DNA from: a bacterium
GTDB taxonomy: Bacteria; Bacillota; Clostridia; Oscillospirales; Acutalibacteraceae
NCBI GenBank assembly: GCA_020624805.1
Contig: JAHKVW010000007.1
Coordinates: 1-39,307, forward strand
Direction: 5' to 3'
DNA length: 39,307 nucleotides
Made by a program: the position numbers and the translations under genes. This document shows, piece by piece, positions 11,365 through 19,363 of this stretch. Positions within the stretch are counted from its first letter, which is position 1; the number at the start of each line of letters is the position of its first letter. The notes beneath the pieces were generated by a model. The model was not told the origin of the DNA and made no database searches. It worked only from the letters and a program-made list of their open reading frames with translations.

Positions 11365-13194
11365 TTATACTTCCATCAAGATGGGCAGGATCATCGGGGA
11401 ACGCCCCGTCTGGCGGACGATCAGCTTAGCGATATCGTCCTTGATCAGATTCTTGATCACGCCCCATTCATGAATATTCCTGCGGGAGCAGTCCTCGAGA
11501 ATATCGTGGGACAGCGACTTGATGTCATCCATCAAGTCACCGCTCTCGCGCACATAGACAAATCCGCGGGATACGATATCGGGGCCGCTGACGACATGAC
11601 CGTCGTACACATCCAGAGAGGCGACGATGATGATCAAGCCGTCCTGACCGAGATGCTTACGATCACGCAGTACGATCGATCCGACGTCACCGACGCCCAG
11701 ACCGTCGACAAATACCTTACCGGACGCGACAGGCTCCGCTTCTTTGAAGCCGTTCTCGCTGATCTCGACCGACTTGCCGATATCGCCGATATAGATATCC
11801 TTGCTGTCCATACCGAGGGACATCGCGAGCGTTCGGTGCTTTTGCAGCATCTTCTGCTCACCGTGGATAGGGATGAAATACTGCGGCTTGACCAGTGAAT
11901 GGATGAGCTTGAGCTCCTCCTGACAGGCGTGACCGGATACGTGCACCTCATACATGCTCTCGTATACGACGTCACAGCCGCGCTTCAACAGCTCGTCGAC
12001 GACATTGCCGACGGCACGTTCGTTACCGGGGATGGGATTGGCGGAAATGATAATGAAATCGCCCGCGCCGACGCTCACCTTGCGGTGGTCGGAATACGCC
12101 ATGCGGGACAACGCCGACATCGGCTCGCCCTGTGAGCCTGTGGTAGCCAGCACGATCTTCTCGGGCGGGTAGTCCTTGAGCTGATCGATATCGATGATCA
12201 GGTTATCGGGCACCTTGACATAGCCCAGCTCCTGCGCGACCTTCATATAGTTGATCATGGAGCGTCCGGAGAACGCGACCTTTCTGCCGTACTTGACGGC
12301 GCAGTTGATGATCAACTGGATACGGCTGATATTGGACGCGAAGGTCGCGATGATGATACGCTTCTTCATCGCGGATGCAAACAGCTGATCAAAGCTGTCA
12401 GTCACCTTCTGCTCCGTCTGTGTATAGCCGGGGCGTTCGGCGTTGGTGCTTTCGGCAAGCAGCGCCAATACGCCCTCATCGCCCAGCGCGGCAAAGCGGT
12501 TCAGGTCGGTCATCCTGCCGCCGATGGGCGTGTAATCGACCTTGAAATCGCCCGTATGGACGAGAACGCCCGCGGGGGTATGCAGCGCGATCGCGACCGA
12601 ATCGGGGATGGAGTGATTGACATGGATCAGCTCGATATCGAAGCATCCGAGCTTGAAGGAATCGCCCGCTTTCTTTTTGACCAGCGTAGGCGGTGCGGAG
12701 AGGCTGTGCTCTCTCAATTTGTTCTCGATCAGTCCGATGGTCAGGGGCGTGCCGTAGATCGGCACGTTGATCTTCGCGAGTAAAAACGGGATGCCGCCGA
12801 TATGATCCTCATGTCCGTGCGTGATCACAACGCCGCGGATCTTCTCTTTGTTCTGTTCCAGATAGGTATAATCCGGGATGACCAGATCGACGCCCAGCAT
12901 ATCGCCGTCGGGGAACGCCATGCCGCAGTCGATGAGGATGATATCGTTCTCACACTCGAACACGGTCAGGTTCTTACCGATCTCGTTGAGTCCGCCGAGG
13001 AACGACACGCGGATCGGCGGCTTCGACGGTGCTTTCTTCTTAGCGGAACGCGGCTTTTTACCCTTTGTGTTGGCAGTCACATTCGCCTTGAACGCGCGCT
13101 TGACAGCAACGTTTTTTTCATTTTTCTTCGTATTTCGGGGCATTTTCGGTTTGCCCTTGCTTTTCATTTGAGGCTTCTTTTTCATTTCGCTCAA
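11365..13194 (-). CDS. rnj: Ribonuclease J
   Basis: A metallo-beta-lactamase-fold 5'-3' exo- and endoribonuclease central to mRNA decay and rRNA maturation in Firmicutes. The zinc motif THGHEDHIGG lies near residue 125-134, the second metal histidines in HVNHSIPDS and VHTGDFKVD, then the beta-CASP domain (LAESTNAERPG, FASNISRI, GSQGEPMSAL) and the C-terminal SGHACQEELK...PIHGE region. The start is TTG at 13194: AAAGGAGG lies seven bases upstream of it, whereas the nearest ATG (13185) would be 16 bases away. An extension of about 60 residues, very rich in Lys and Arg, precedes the catalytic domain; it is longer and more basic than in Bacillus RNase J1 and may bind RNA (inference). Confidence 0.94.
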   Translation of the reverse strand: MSEMKKKPQMKSKGKPKMPRNTKKNEKNVAVKRAFKANVTANTKGKKPRSAKKKAPSKPPIRVSFLGGLNEIGKNLTVFECENDIILIDCGMAFPDGDMLGVDLVIPDYTYLEQNKEKIRGVVITHGHEDHIGGIPFLLAKINVPIYGTPLTIGLIENKLREHSLSAPPTLVKKKAGDSFKLGCFDIELIHVNHSIPDSVAIALHTPAGVLVHTGDFKVDYTPIGGRMTDLNRFAALGDEGVLALLAESTNAERPGYTQTEQKVTDSFDQLFASAMKKRIIIATFASNISRIQLIINCAVKYGRKVAFSGRSMINYMKVAQELGYVKVPDNLIIDIDQLKDYPPEKIVLATTGSQGEPMSALSRMAYSDHRKVSVGAGDFIIISANPIPGNERAVGNVVDELLKRGCDVVYESMYEVHVSGHACQEELKLIHSLVKPQYFIPIHGEQKMLQKHRTLAMSLGMDSKDIYIGDIGKSVEISENGFKEAEPVASGKVFVDGLGVGDVGSIVLRDRKHLGQDGLIIIVASLDVYDGHVVSGPDIVSRGFVYVRESGDLMDDIKSLSHDILEDCSRRNIHEWGVIKNLIKDDIAKLIVRQTGRSPMILPILMEV

Positions 13195-13312
13195 ATAAAT
13201 ACCTCCTTTGTTCAGTATATATGTAGATCCGTTCCTTTTACCGATCAGAAACGGATGGTTGACCATGTCAATAAATATGCGGCAGCACAAACGAACATAC
13301 TCCCACTTATAC

Positions 13313-13348
13313 ATCATATACTATACCAAATAATTCCCGTTTGGTCAA
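13313..13348 (-). promoter_or_regulatory. Sigma-A promoter of rnj
   Basis: On the minus strand TTGACC (13343-13348) is 17 bases from TATAGT (13320-13325). The resulting leader of about 115 bases contains a stem-loop at roughly 13220-13255 (ATCCGTT pairing with AACGGAT) upstream of the TTG start. Confidence 0.75.
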
Positions 13349-13435
13349 GTGGTACAAGAACGATACGATGGATTCTCGGCAAAAATGATTTGATGTGCGT
13401 TAGGAAACAGTCAATCGGAAACGTTGAAGAGGATT

Positions 13436-13600
13436 TGTAGGGGTCGGCGCCCTCGACGACCCGACGCGGAACGTTGGTCAAAATGCAATTATCGTTGAGG
13501 AGATGTTAATTATGTAGGGTACGGCGCTTGGGCTCGCGTGTTAGTCGTACCGAATACTTATGGTTAACTATCCCCAACATTGAAGCATATCCCTGTATCC
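13436..13600. repeat. Single R-type hairpin units in the rnj-rnhA gap
   Basis: The rnj-rnhA gap has no gene from 13349 to 13946. It holds a GTAGGGGTCGGCG...CGACCC hairpin (13437-13465) and a GTAGGGTACGG...CGTACC hairpin (13514-13552), both starting with the GTAGGG terminus seen in the R family. The remainder shows nothing recognisable. Confidence 0.55.
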
Positions 13601-13841
13601 GTAGGGACGAGCATTGCTCGTCCGCATGGCAGAAGCGTTTGATTTCTATCTCACGCTTTCGATACAAGAAACGCCCGTCATTCTGCGGATGACCAATGTG
13701 ATCTCCCCTATGGGGAGGTGTCGCAAAGCGACAGAGGGGTGCCGTCTCCGGCTGAGGAACATCCCTACGGCGGAATTGATTTGCCGTGCGGTGGGTGGGA
13801 TACGACGGATAGGTTTCGGGAGGGTCAAGGCCCTCCCCTAC
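13600..13841. repeat. REPIN-like R element with nested N
   Basis: It begins CGTAGGGACGAGCATTGCTC (hairpin with loop ATT) and ends GGGAGGGTCAAGGCCCTCCC followed by CTAC, so the termini are inverted GTAGGG and CCCTAC. The stretch after the left hairpin is shared with 15380-15573. A diverged N element sits inside at 13702-13757. The 90-residue open frame across it is made of repeat and is not a gene. Confidence 0.7.
13702..13757 (+). repeat. N element (diverged copy)
   Basis: CTCCCCTATGGGGAG, a GTCGC-AAA-GCGAC stem, then AGGGGTGCCGTCTCCGGCTGAGG. This follows the same order of parts as the other N copies read in the plus orientation. It lies within the R element at 13600-13841. Confidence 0.65.
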
Positions 13842-13864
13842 AATAACTGTTTCAATCTACGGAA

Positions 13865-13898
13865 ACTCCTAACTCCTCACTCCTAACTCCTCACTCTG
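13865..13898. repeat. H-type heptamer array
   Basis: Tandem 7-base units CTCCTAA, CTCCTCA, CTCCTAA, CTCCTCA just upstream of the rnhA promoter. On the other strand they read TTAGGAG/TGAGGAG, which fits the YTRRNRR consensus of the other heptamer arrays. Confidence 0.7.
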
Positions 13899-13946
13899 CC
13901 CCTTCCCTATCATTGGCATATTCCGGTAACATATTCCCCTGCACCC

Positions 13947-13974
13947 TTGCAATGCTCACATAATCTGTTATAAT
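13947..13974 (+). promoter_or_regulatory. Sigma-A promoter of rnhA
   Basis: TTGCAA (13947-13952) is 16 bases from TATAAT (13969-13974). The first ATG of the open frame (13973) overlaps this -10 box and cannot be on the transcript, which settles the start as the GTG at 14006. Confidence 0.8.
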
Positions 13975-14005
13975 GATAACAGAATCAGCAAAGGATGTGT
14001 GTCCT

Positions 14006-14443
14006 GTGAAAACAGTGGAAATCTATACCGACGGCGCCTGCTCGGGCAATCCGGGTCCCGGAGGCTGGGGCGCGGTACTGCGTTATAACGGTCACGAAAA
14101 GGAGATCTCGGGTGGTGAAGCGCACACCACCAACAACCGCATGGAGCTCATGGCGGTGATCGAGGCGCTGAGCCTCTTAAAGGAACCGTGCGAGGTCAAG
14201 CTCTACTCCGACAGCCAGTATGTCTGCAACGCCCTCAAGCTCGGCTGGGCAAGAAAATGGCAGCAAAACGGCTGGATGCGCAACAAAAAAGAAAAAGCCC
14301 TCAATCCCGAATTATGGGAAAGGCTTTTGAAGCTGTGCGATATCCACGACGTCGAGCCCATCTGGGTCAAGGGTCACGCGGGTCATCCCGAGAACGAGCG
14401 CTGTGACCGCATGGCGGTAGCGGAGAGTCAGAAGTTTATGTAA
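14006..14443 (+). CDS. rnhA: Ribonuclease HI
   Basis: Cleaves the RNA strand of RNA-DNA hybrids, removing R-loops and primers. From the GTG at 14006 the protein has 145 residues, the normal length for the minimal enzyme. The four acidic catalytic residues are visible: D9 in [17 protein letters not shown]47 in NNRMEL, D69 in LYSDSQYV and D134 in ENERCD, together with H124 in VKGHAGH. The basic handle region ([17 protein letters not shown]) is present, as in E. coli RNase HI. AAAGGA lies ten bases before the GTG. The gene is monocistronic on the plus strand, facing the nrdR terminator. Confidence 0.95.
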   Translation: MKTVEIYTDGACSGNPGPGGWGAVLRYNGHEKEISGGEAHTTNNRMELMAVIEALSLLKEPCEVKLYSDSQYVCNALKLGWARKWQQNGWMRNKKEKALNPELWERLLKLCDIHDVEPIWVKGHAGHPENERCDRMAVAESQKFM

Positions 14444-14627
14444 GCGGTTGAGATTGCCACGGCATGAATGCCTCGCAATGACAATTCGTATGCGGTGAGA
14501 TCGCCACGGCATGAATGCCTTGCAATGACAATTCGTATGCGTTGAGATCGTCACGGCATGAATGCCTCGCAATGACAGTTCGTATATGTTGAGATCGCCA
14601 CGGCATGAACAACACCTCGCTATAACA
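14444..14627. repeat. Tandem P repeats (3.5 units of 47-48 bases)
   Basis: Units start at 14444, 14492, 14539 and 14586. Each reads GTTGAGATCGCCACGGCATG, then AATGCC (a GGCATgaATGCC hairpin), TCGCAATGACA and ATTCGTAT. The fourth is truncated and altered (CATGAACAACACCTCGC). The array starts at the base after the rnhA stop codon. There are no unique spacers, so this is not a CRISPR array. Solo members of the same family lie at 19024-19076 and 36031-36080. Confidence 0.85.
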
Positions 14628-14638
14628 AATAACAGCAT

Positions 14639-14680
14639 CAAAAAGTCCCCGATATCGCGATACAGCGAATCCGGGGACTA
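14639..14680 (-). terminator. Terminator of nrdR (possibly bidirectional)
   Basis: On the minus strand AGTCCCCGG pairs with CGGGGACT and runs into TTTTT. On the plus strand the same stem is followed by only ATTTAAAT, so termination of rnhA here would be weaker. Confidence 0.8.
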
Positions 14681-14739
14681 TTTAAATACAGCAAGCTGAT
14701 CAACGCGTGCATATGGCCGTTCTGCACACGGTAAATACA

Positions 14740-15195
14740 TTATTTTTCCAGCAGGAGCTTGTTCAGCTCTTCCATGAACGTGTTGATATCCTTGAACTGG
14801 CGATAAACGGAAGCGAAGCGTACATACGCAACCTCGTCCACGTTCTTGAGCTGATCCATGGTAAGCTCGCCGATAGTCATCGAGGTGACCTCTCTGTCGA
14901 GGGAGCTTTGGAGCTGTGCCTCGATGGTATCGACCATCTTCTCGATCTGCTCGATGGAAACAGGGCGCTTCTCACACGCGCGCAGGATACCTGCGGTCAG
15001 TTTGGCACGGTCAAAGACCTCGCGGGATTTATCGCGCTTGACGACAACGATCGGAACGGTCTCGATCACCTCATGGGTGGTAAAACGCTTGCCGCATTTC
15101 AGACATTCACGACGGCGGCGGATGCGCTCACCCTCGTCGGCGGGACGGGAGTCGATGACCTTGCTTTCTTCAAATCCACAGTAGGGACACTTCAT
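14740..15195 (-). CDS. nrdR: NrdR, transcriptional repressor of ribonucleotide reductase
   Basis: A nucleotide-sensing repressor that binds NrdR boxes upstream of nrd operons. At 151 residues it has the typical length. The N-terminal zinc ribbon has C3, C6, C31 and C34 (MKCPYCG...CLKCGKRF), followed by the ATP-cone domain (about 47-137) beginning [17 protein letters not shown]. The ATG at 15195 has GGGGTG upstream. The gene stands alone with its own promoter (15238-15266) and terminator. No clear pair of NrdR boxes was recognised near it. Confidence 0.96.
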   Translation of the reverse strand: MKCPYCGFEESKVIDSRPADEGERIRRRRECLKCGKRFTTHEVIETVPIVVVKRDKSREVFDRAKLTAGILRACEKRPVSIEQIEKMVDTIEAQLQSSLDREVTSMTIGELTMDQLKNVDEVAYVRFASVYRQFKDINTFMEELNKLLLEK

Positions 15196-15237
15196 ATTTA
15201 CACCCCAATATCTTGAAATAATAATTCTACAATAGAA

Positions 15238-15266
15238 ATTATAAACTATATATGCGATATTGGCAA
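15238..15266 (-). promoter_or_regulatory. Sigma-A promoter of nrdR
   Basis: On the minus strand TTGCCA (15261-15266) is 17 bases from TATAAT (15238-15243), about 40 bases upstream of the start codon. Confidence 0.8.
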
Positions 15267-15270
15267 GTTA

Positions 15271-15300
15271 ACTTTTTGTAATCTGGCATTACAAAAAAGT
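15271..15300. repeat. AT-rich palindrome upstream of nrdR
   Basis: ACTTTTTGTAAT, five-base loop, ATTACAAAAAAGT. It lies five bases upstream of the nrdR -35 box, so it could be an operator or a bidirectional terminator-like hairpin. Nothing else in the window matches it. Confidence 0.55.
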
Positions 15301-15379
15301 AGGACAGCAGGGGCGTTTTCCTACTGTAAACATTTCAGCGGATCGTAGGAAGCGGCTTTAAGGAAACGTTACCGATAAT

Positions 15380-15573
15380 CGTAGGGGTCGACATTCATGA
15401 CGACCCGCACGGCAGAAACGTTACTCCCCTATCTCACGTTTTCGATATCGGAAACGTCCGTCATTCTGCGGATAGTCAATGACCATAGCGCAGCGTTACG
15501 GAAGCAGACATTTGCTTCGCGTTTAGGTGGTATTAATCGGATAGGTTTCGGGAGGAGCAAGCCCCTCCCCTAC
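15380..15573. repeat. REPIN-like R element
   Basis: Left hairpin CGTAGGGGTCGACATTCATG...ACCC, a middle part shared with 13600-13841, the recurrent motif ATTTGCTTCGCGTTT, then GATAGGTTTCGGGAGGAG and CCCCTCCCCTAC. The terminal 25 bases (15549-15573) are identical to units at 23109-23133 (inside the RAYT gene) and 28137-28161. Confidence 0.75.
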
Positions 15574-15623
15574 AATAAGCTTCATTTGCTTCGTATTTGG
15601 TTGACATTTATTTGGATAAGTCA

Positions 15624-15649
15624 AGGGAGGGTCAAGACCCTCCCCTACA
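15624..15649. repeat. Single REP unit
   Basis: GGGAGGGTCAAGACCCTCCC followed by CTACA, eight bases downstream of the hydF stop codon. It is preceded by the recurrent leader ATTTGCTTCGTATTTGG. The hairpin could stabilise or end the hydF transcript (inference). Confidence 0.75.
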
Positions 15650-15656
15650 ATATCAA

Positions 15657-16844
15657 TTATTTCATCACCGGCTTCAACGCACGATCTAAGATCCCGTTCA
15701 TCGCGGCGATGGCAACGCCGTAATTGACCATCGGGATCCCGGCGGATAAGGCAGTGCGCTGCCGGTGCTGCATCTCCTTCTCGTTGAGCATACAGCCGCC
15801 GCAGTGGACGATCACCTTGTACGCCGACAGATCATCGGGAAAGGTGCCGCCCGAGGTAAAGGTGAAATCAGGTTCCGCGCCCGCGTAATTGCGGATCCAG
15901 CCGGGCAGCTTCACGGTGCCGATATCGCCGCACTGGCGGTGATGGGTACAGCCCTCGCTGATCAGCACCTTGTCACCGTCTTGCAGATGCTTCAACGCGT
16001 TCGCGCCGCGGATCAACCCGTCTAAATTGCCCTTGAAGCGCGCGAACAGGATCGAAAACGACGTCATCGGAATATCCGTGGGTGTATTTTCCGCGACCCT
16101 TTTAAACGCCTGAGAGTCCGTGATCACGAGGTTTGGTTTTTCGTTCAGCTTCGCCAACGTCGCTTTCAGCTCCGTATCCTGACAGCAGATCACGGTGCAG
16201 TGGTGATCGAGCAGTTCCCGCAAGGTCTGCTGCTGCGGCAGGATGATCCTGCCCTTGGGCGCGGATTCGTCGATCGGGATGACCAGCACGACGGTATCGC
16301 CTTCTTCCACCAGATCGGCGACGAGGAACTTTTCTTTCTCCTGAGACCGAATCAGGGTGGCAAGGCGCTCTTTGAGCTCCCCTATTCCCTCGCCTGTCAA
16401 AGCACTGACACACGCGGTGTGATTATCTTCCTTCGGAGGGTTCTCCATCAGGTCGATCTTATTCACGGCGATCAGATAAGGCAAACCGCGGCAGACAAAT
16501 TCATCGAGCAGTTTTTCATCCGCCTCGGACAGACCGACGGTACCGTCTACCACGAGAACGGCGATATCGGTTTTGCGCAGTACCTCGCGGGTGCGCTCAA
16601 CGCGCAGCTCGCCCAAAGCGCCTTCATCGTCAAAGCCGGGGGTGTCGATGATCACGACAGGTCCGAGCGGCAAGAGCTCCATCGCCTTTTGGACAGGGTC
16701 GGTGGTCGTGCCGAGGGTATCCGATACGACGGAGATGCGCTGATTGGTAACGGCATTGACCACACTGGATTTGCCCGCGTTGCGCCGTCCGAAAAACGCG
16801 ATATGCGGCCGCAGCGCGGATACGGTTGAAGAATTTAAAGTCAT
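15657..16844 (-). CDS. hydF: HydF, [FeFe]-hydrogenase H-cluster maturation GTPase
   Basis: The scaffold GTPase on which the di-iron subcluster made by HydE and HydG is assembled before transfer to the hydrogenase. The 395 residues start at the ATG at 16844 (AGGTG five bases upstream); the longer open frame to 16901 adds residues encoded by the K repeat. The GTPase part has GRRNAGKSS (19-27), a DTPG motif near 67-70 and NKID near 128-131. The C-terminal cluster-binding residues are C299 and H301 in CTHHRQCGDIG and C348, C351 in HCGGCM, matching the HydF iron-sulfur site. It is the last gene of the minus-strand group regulator-hydG-hydF. No hydE or hydA lies in this window. Confidence 0.95.
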   Translation of the reverse strand: MTLNSSTVSALRPHIAFFGRRNAGKSSVVNAVTNQRISVVSDTLGTTTDPVQKAMELLPLGPVVIIDTPGFDDEGALGELRVERTREVLRKTDIAVLVVDGTVGLSEADEKLLDEFVCRGLPYLIAVNKIDLMENPPKEDNHTACVSALTGEGIGELKERLATLIRSQEKEKFLVADLVEEGDTVVLVIPIDESAPKGRIILPQQQTLRELLDHHCTVICCQDTELKATLAKLNEKPNLVITDSQAFKRVAENTPTDIPMTSFSILFARFKGNLDGLIRGANALKHLQDGDKVLISEGCTHHRQCGDIGTVKLPGWIRNYAGAEPDFTFTSGGTFPDDLSAYKVIVHCGGCMLNEKEMQHRQRTALSAGIPMVNYGVAIAAMNGILDRALKPVMK

Positions 16845-16860
16845 AATAACACCTGCAAAG

Positions 16861-17126
16861 CCTTCCCCTCGGGGGGGAGGTGGGCAATTTGCCTTAAGCA
16901 AATTGGTCGGATGAGGGGCTGAGTTAGCCGAAAGCTCATCTTAACAAAGAGAGTGAGGCATTTCTGTTATCCTCGGTAAGCACACAGCCTCACCGAGTCC
17001 TGTATCTATAGGAAAGGCTTTCACCTCATCCGTCAACTGCGTTGACACCTTTTCCTCGCCGGAGACAGCTCCCCCACTGTCACTTCGTGACGTCTCCCCA
17101 ACGGGGAGCACCTCAAGGGGAAGGCT
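16861..17126. repeat. K element, copy 3, with nested N
   Basis: The left end CCTTCCCCTCGGGGGGGAGG is followed by GGTGGGCAATTTGCC...GGATGAGGGG; the centre contains CATCTTAACAAAGAG, shared with the copy at 26393-26590. The right hairpin is split by an N element at 17054-17112, leaving ACACCTTTT before it and TCAAGGGGAAGG after it. It fills the hydF-hydG gap. Confidence 0.82.
17054..17112 (-). repeat. N element (nested in K)
   Basis: CCTCGCCGGAGACAGCTCCC, a GTCAC-TTC-GTGAC stem-loop, then TCCCCAACGGGGA and GCACC. It interrupts the right terminal hairpin of K copy 3. Confidence 0.8.
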
Positions 17127-17127
17127 G

Positions 17128-18576
17128 TTAAAAACGAAAATCTCTGTGGTTGGAATTCTTGATATCTTCGATATTCTGCGCAGCGATGGCACGTACCTTC
17201 TCCTTGGGGATGCGCTGCAATTCCTTGGCGATCATATCAAAACCGATCGCCTTGGTCTCGGGTGATGCGTAATCCACGAGATACTCTGCCAAGGTCATCA
17301 GCGCGTTCGGATGACAGCAGTTGAGGATCTGACCGCTCTTGCACAGCGACATAAAGCGATCGCCGGTCCTGCCCTCACGGTAGCAGGCGGTACAGAAGGA
17401 CGGGATATGACCGCTTTGCATCAGCCATCTGACGACCTCATCGAGGGTGCGCTGATCGCTGACGTCAAACTGCTCGGTATCATGCGGGCGATCCTTTTCG
17501 GCATAGCCGCCGACGGAAGTTCTCGAACCGCCGGACACCTGAGAGATACCCAGACGCAGGAGCTTGGAGCGAACCGCCTCACTCTCGCGGGTGGAGATGA
17601 TCATGCCGGTGTACGGAACCGCCAAACGGATGCAGGCGGTGATCTTCTCAAAGGTCTCGTCGTCGATACCGCCGTCGAACTCGTCGGGGTCGATATCGTC
17701 GGCACGATCGACGCGCGGAACGGAGATCGTGTGCGGGCCTACGCCGTGGACAGCCTCCAGATGCTCGGCGTGCATCAACAGTCCCGCGAATTCATACTTA
17801 TACATTTCCAGTCCGAACAGTACGCCCAGACCCACGTCGTCGATGCCGCCCTGCATCGCGCGGTCCATCGCCTCGGTGTGATAGTCATAGTCATGCTTGG
17901 GGCCTGTGGGATGGAGTTGGAGATAGCTCTCTTTGTGATAGGTCTCCTGGAACAGGATATAGGTGCCGATGCCCGCGTCCTTGAGCTTGGTGTAATTCTC
18001 GACCGTGGTCGCGGCGATATTGACGTTGACGCGTCGGATCGCGCCGTTCTTATGCTTGATGCTGTAGATGGTGTCGATGCACTCGAGGATGTACTCGATC
18101 GGGTTCATCACGGGATCCTCACCGCTCTCGATGGCGAGGCGCTTGTGACCCATATCCTGCAGGGCGATGACCTCCTGCCGCACCTCATCCTGCGTCAGCT
18201 TTTTGCGCGGGATGGTCTTGTTCTTCAGATGATACGGACAGTACAGACAGCCGTTGACGCAGTAATTCGAGAGATACAGCGGCGCGAAGATGACGATACG
18301 GTTGCCGTAAAAGGCGAGCTTGATCTCCTCCGCGATCTCAAAAATGCGCTTTGTCACCTCGGGATCCTCGCACGCGAGCAGTACGGACGCCTCGCGATGG
18401 GTCAGTCCGTTACAGCGACAGCCGGTCGCGGTCGGGATCGGACGCGCCTTTTCAAGGATCTCATTGATCAGGGTCATGTTGTTTTTGTTTTTCTCGGCAT
18501 AAGCGAGAGTCTCGCGGATCTCTTCATCATTGATGAACTCCTCCGCGTGTAATGAAGCAGGGTTGTAGATTGCCAT
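17128..18576 (-). CDS. hydG: HydG, radical SAM tyrosine lyase for hydrogenase maturation
   Basis: Splits tyrosine to p-cresol and dehydroglycine and delivers the CO and CN ligands of the H-cluster as an Fe(CO)2(CN) synthon. The 482 residues match HydG. The radical SAM cluster motif is C106-x3-C110-x2-C113 (YCVNGCLYC). The second, auxiliary cluster region is the C-terminal CTACYREGRTGDRFMSLC followed by CC about 390-425, which separates HydG from ThiH. AAGGAG lies eight bases before the ATG at 18576. The gap to the upstream regulator (180 bases) is an H element, so the three genes could still be one transcript. Confidence 0.97.
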   Translation of the reverse strand: MAIYNPASLHAEEFINDEEIRETLAYAEKNKNNMTLINEILEKARPIPTATGCRCNGLTHREASVLLACEDPEVTKRIFEIAEEIKLAFYGNRIVIFAPLYLSNYCVNGCLYCPYHLKNKTIPRKKLTQDEVRQEVIALQDMGHKRLAIESGEDPVMNPIEYILECIDTIYSIKHKNGAIRRVNVNIAATTVENYTKLKDAGIGTYILFQETYHKESYLQLHPTGPKHDYDYHTEAMDRAMQGGIDDVGLGVLFGLEMYKYEFAGLLMHAEHLEAVHGVGPHTISVPRVDRADDIDPDEFDGGIDDETFEKITACIRLAVPYTGMIISTRESEAVRSKLLRLGISQVSGGSRTSVGGYAEKDRPHDTEQFDVSDQRTLDEVVRWLMQSGHIPSFCTACYREGRTGDRFMSLCKSGQILNCCHPNALMTLAEYLVDYASPETKAIGFDMIAKELQRIPKEKVRAIAAQNIEDIKNSNHRDFRF

Positions 18577-18610
18577 GTGTATATCTCCTTATATGAATAA
18601 TGCTATATTT

Positions 18611-18756
18611 AATTAGGAATTAGGAATTAGGAATTGACGGCGGGACACCCGCACCCGTTTTATATACGAAACGGAAATGCTTAGTTCTACATATAGGAAT
18701 CAAAAACACGAAGTGTTTCCCTTAATTCCTCATTCCTAATTCCTAATTCCTCATTA
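18611..18756. repeat. H element (inverted heptamer arrays)
   Basis: Left array TTAGGAA x3 (18611-18635), followed by a GCGGGACACCCGC-type hairpin; right array 18723-18756 (CATTCCT/AATTCCT units, the inverse), preceded by an AACACGAAGTGTTT hairpin. It fills the whole gap between hydG and the small regulator gene, whose stop codon abuts the right array. Confidence 0.8.
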
Positions 18757-19002
18757 TTATATACTTGCGTACGCCGTCTTGACGCTCACGCCGGGCAGTG
18801 AACCGATCTTTCCGCTCAGGGCGGCAGTCTTGTCCTGCGGCGCGTCGACAGCGACACTGATCAGCCGAACGCTGCGTTCTTTATACGGCACGCCCATGCG
18901 CCCGATCACATAGTCCGCAAAATCGGACAACAGCTCGTTGATCTGTTTCGTCGCGTCATCGTTTTCCACGATGATGCTGACGACCGCGACACGTGTATCC
19001 AT
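18757..19002 (-). CDS. TM1266-family iron-only hydrogenase system regulator (putative)
   Basis: An 81-residue protein with a ferredoxin-like ACT/NikR-C fold pattern (MDTRVAVVSIIVENDDATKQ at the start, LPGVSVKTAYASI at the end). Small proteins of this type occur next to hydE/hydF/hydG in Clostridia and Thermotoga and are annotated as putative hydrogenase-system regulators; the mechanism is not established. The family call rests on the size, the pattern and the position directly upstream of hydG. The ATG at 19002 has AAAGGA 11-12 bases upstream. No DNA-binding helix-turn-helix is visible, so it may sense a ligand or act through a partner. Confidence 0.8.
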   Translation of the reverse strand: MDTRVAVVSIIVENDDATKQINELLSDFADYVIGRMGVPYKERSVRLISVAVDAPQDKTAALSGKIGSLPGVSVKTAYASI

Positions 19003-19023
19003 TGAATATCACATCCTTTGTAA

Positions 19024-19076
19024 TCGGTTGAGATTGCCACAGTCGCTGAACACAAGTGTTCGCTCCATCGCAATGA
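19024..19076. repeat. Solo P element
   Basis: TCGGTTGAGATTGCCACAGT, a GAACAC-AA-GTGTTC hairpin, then ATCGCAATGATA. It lies in the 5' leader of the hydrogenase regulator gene and belongs to the same family as the tandem array after rnhA. Confidence 0.75.
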
Positions 19077-19084
19077 TATCATAC

Positions 19085-19108
19085 AAAAAACCGCGCCAAA
19101 AGGCGCGG
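19085..19108 (-). terminator. Intrinsic terminator upstream of the hydrogenase regulator gene
   Basis: On the minus strand CCGCGCC-TTTT-GGCGCGG followed by TTTTTT: a perfect 7 bp stem and six T. No open frame precedes it on this strand. It sits 83 bases upstream of the 19002 start, so it ends either a short RNA or a leader. Confidence 0.8.
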
Positions 19109-19135
19109 CAAATAGCGAATAAAGGAGCAAGGCGC

Positions 19136-19169
19136 AGTATACGCCCACTCCGGATCTGCGGTTTGTCAA
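19136..19169 (-). promoter_or_regulatory. Candidate promoter for the leader before the hyd genes
   Basis: On the minus strand TTGACA (19164-19169) and TATACT (19136-19141) are 22 bases apart, which is longer than normal. GGATCTGC occurs on the plus strand at 19151-19158 (within the spacer) and again at 19193-19200. A transcript from here would meet the terminator at 19085-19108 after about 40 bases. Confidence 0.4.
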
Positions 19170-19363
19170 CGCCTTTCACTCAGGCGATCCGCGGATCTGC
19201 CTTTATGTCAGGTCATTTGTTTAGTTCAGTGTAACACAGAAGCGATCACAAGTCAATACGCGAATTTCGGGCAGATTTGTAGGGCGGGGGCTTGACACGC
19301 GTGTCTGACTTACCGCAACCTATCTGTTAATTCCTATATAACGCGGAGCAAAGCAATCCTTCC

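Noticed and set aside
13614..13886. A 90-residue plus-strand open frame after rnj, similar to one at 15397-15723
   Set aside because: The shared peptides come from the R repeat DNA; there is no ribosome site and no family, so the similarity reflects the repeats rather than homologous proteins.
14444..14627. Possible CRISPR array
   Set aside because: The whole 47-48 base unit is repeated with no unique spacers, the unit contains a repeat-family hairpin seen solo elsewhere, and no cas genes are present.
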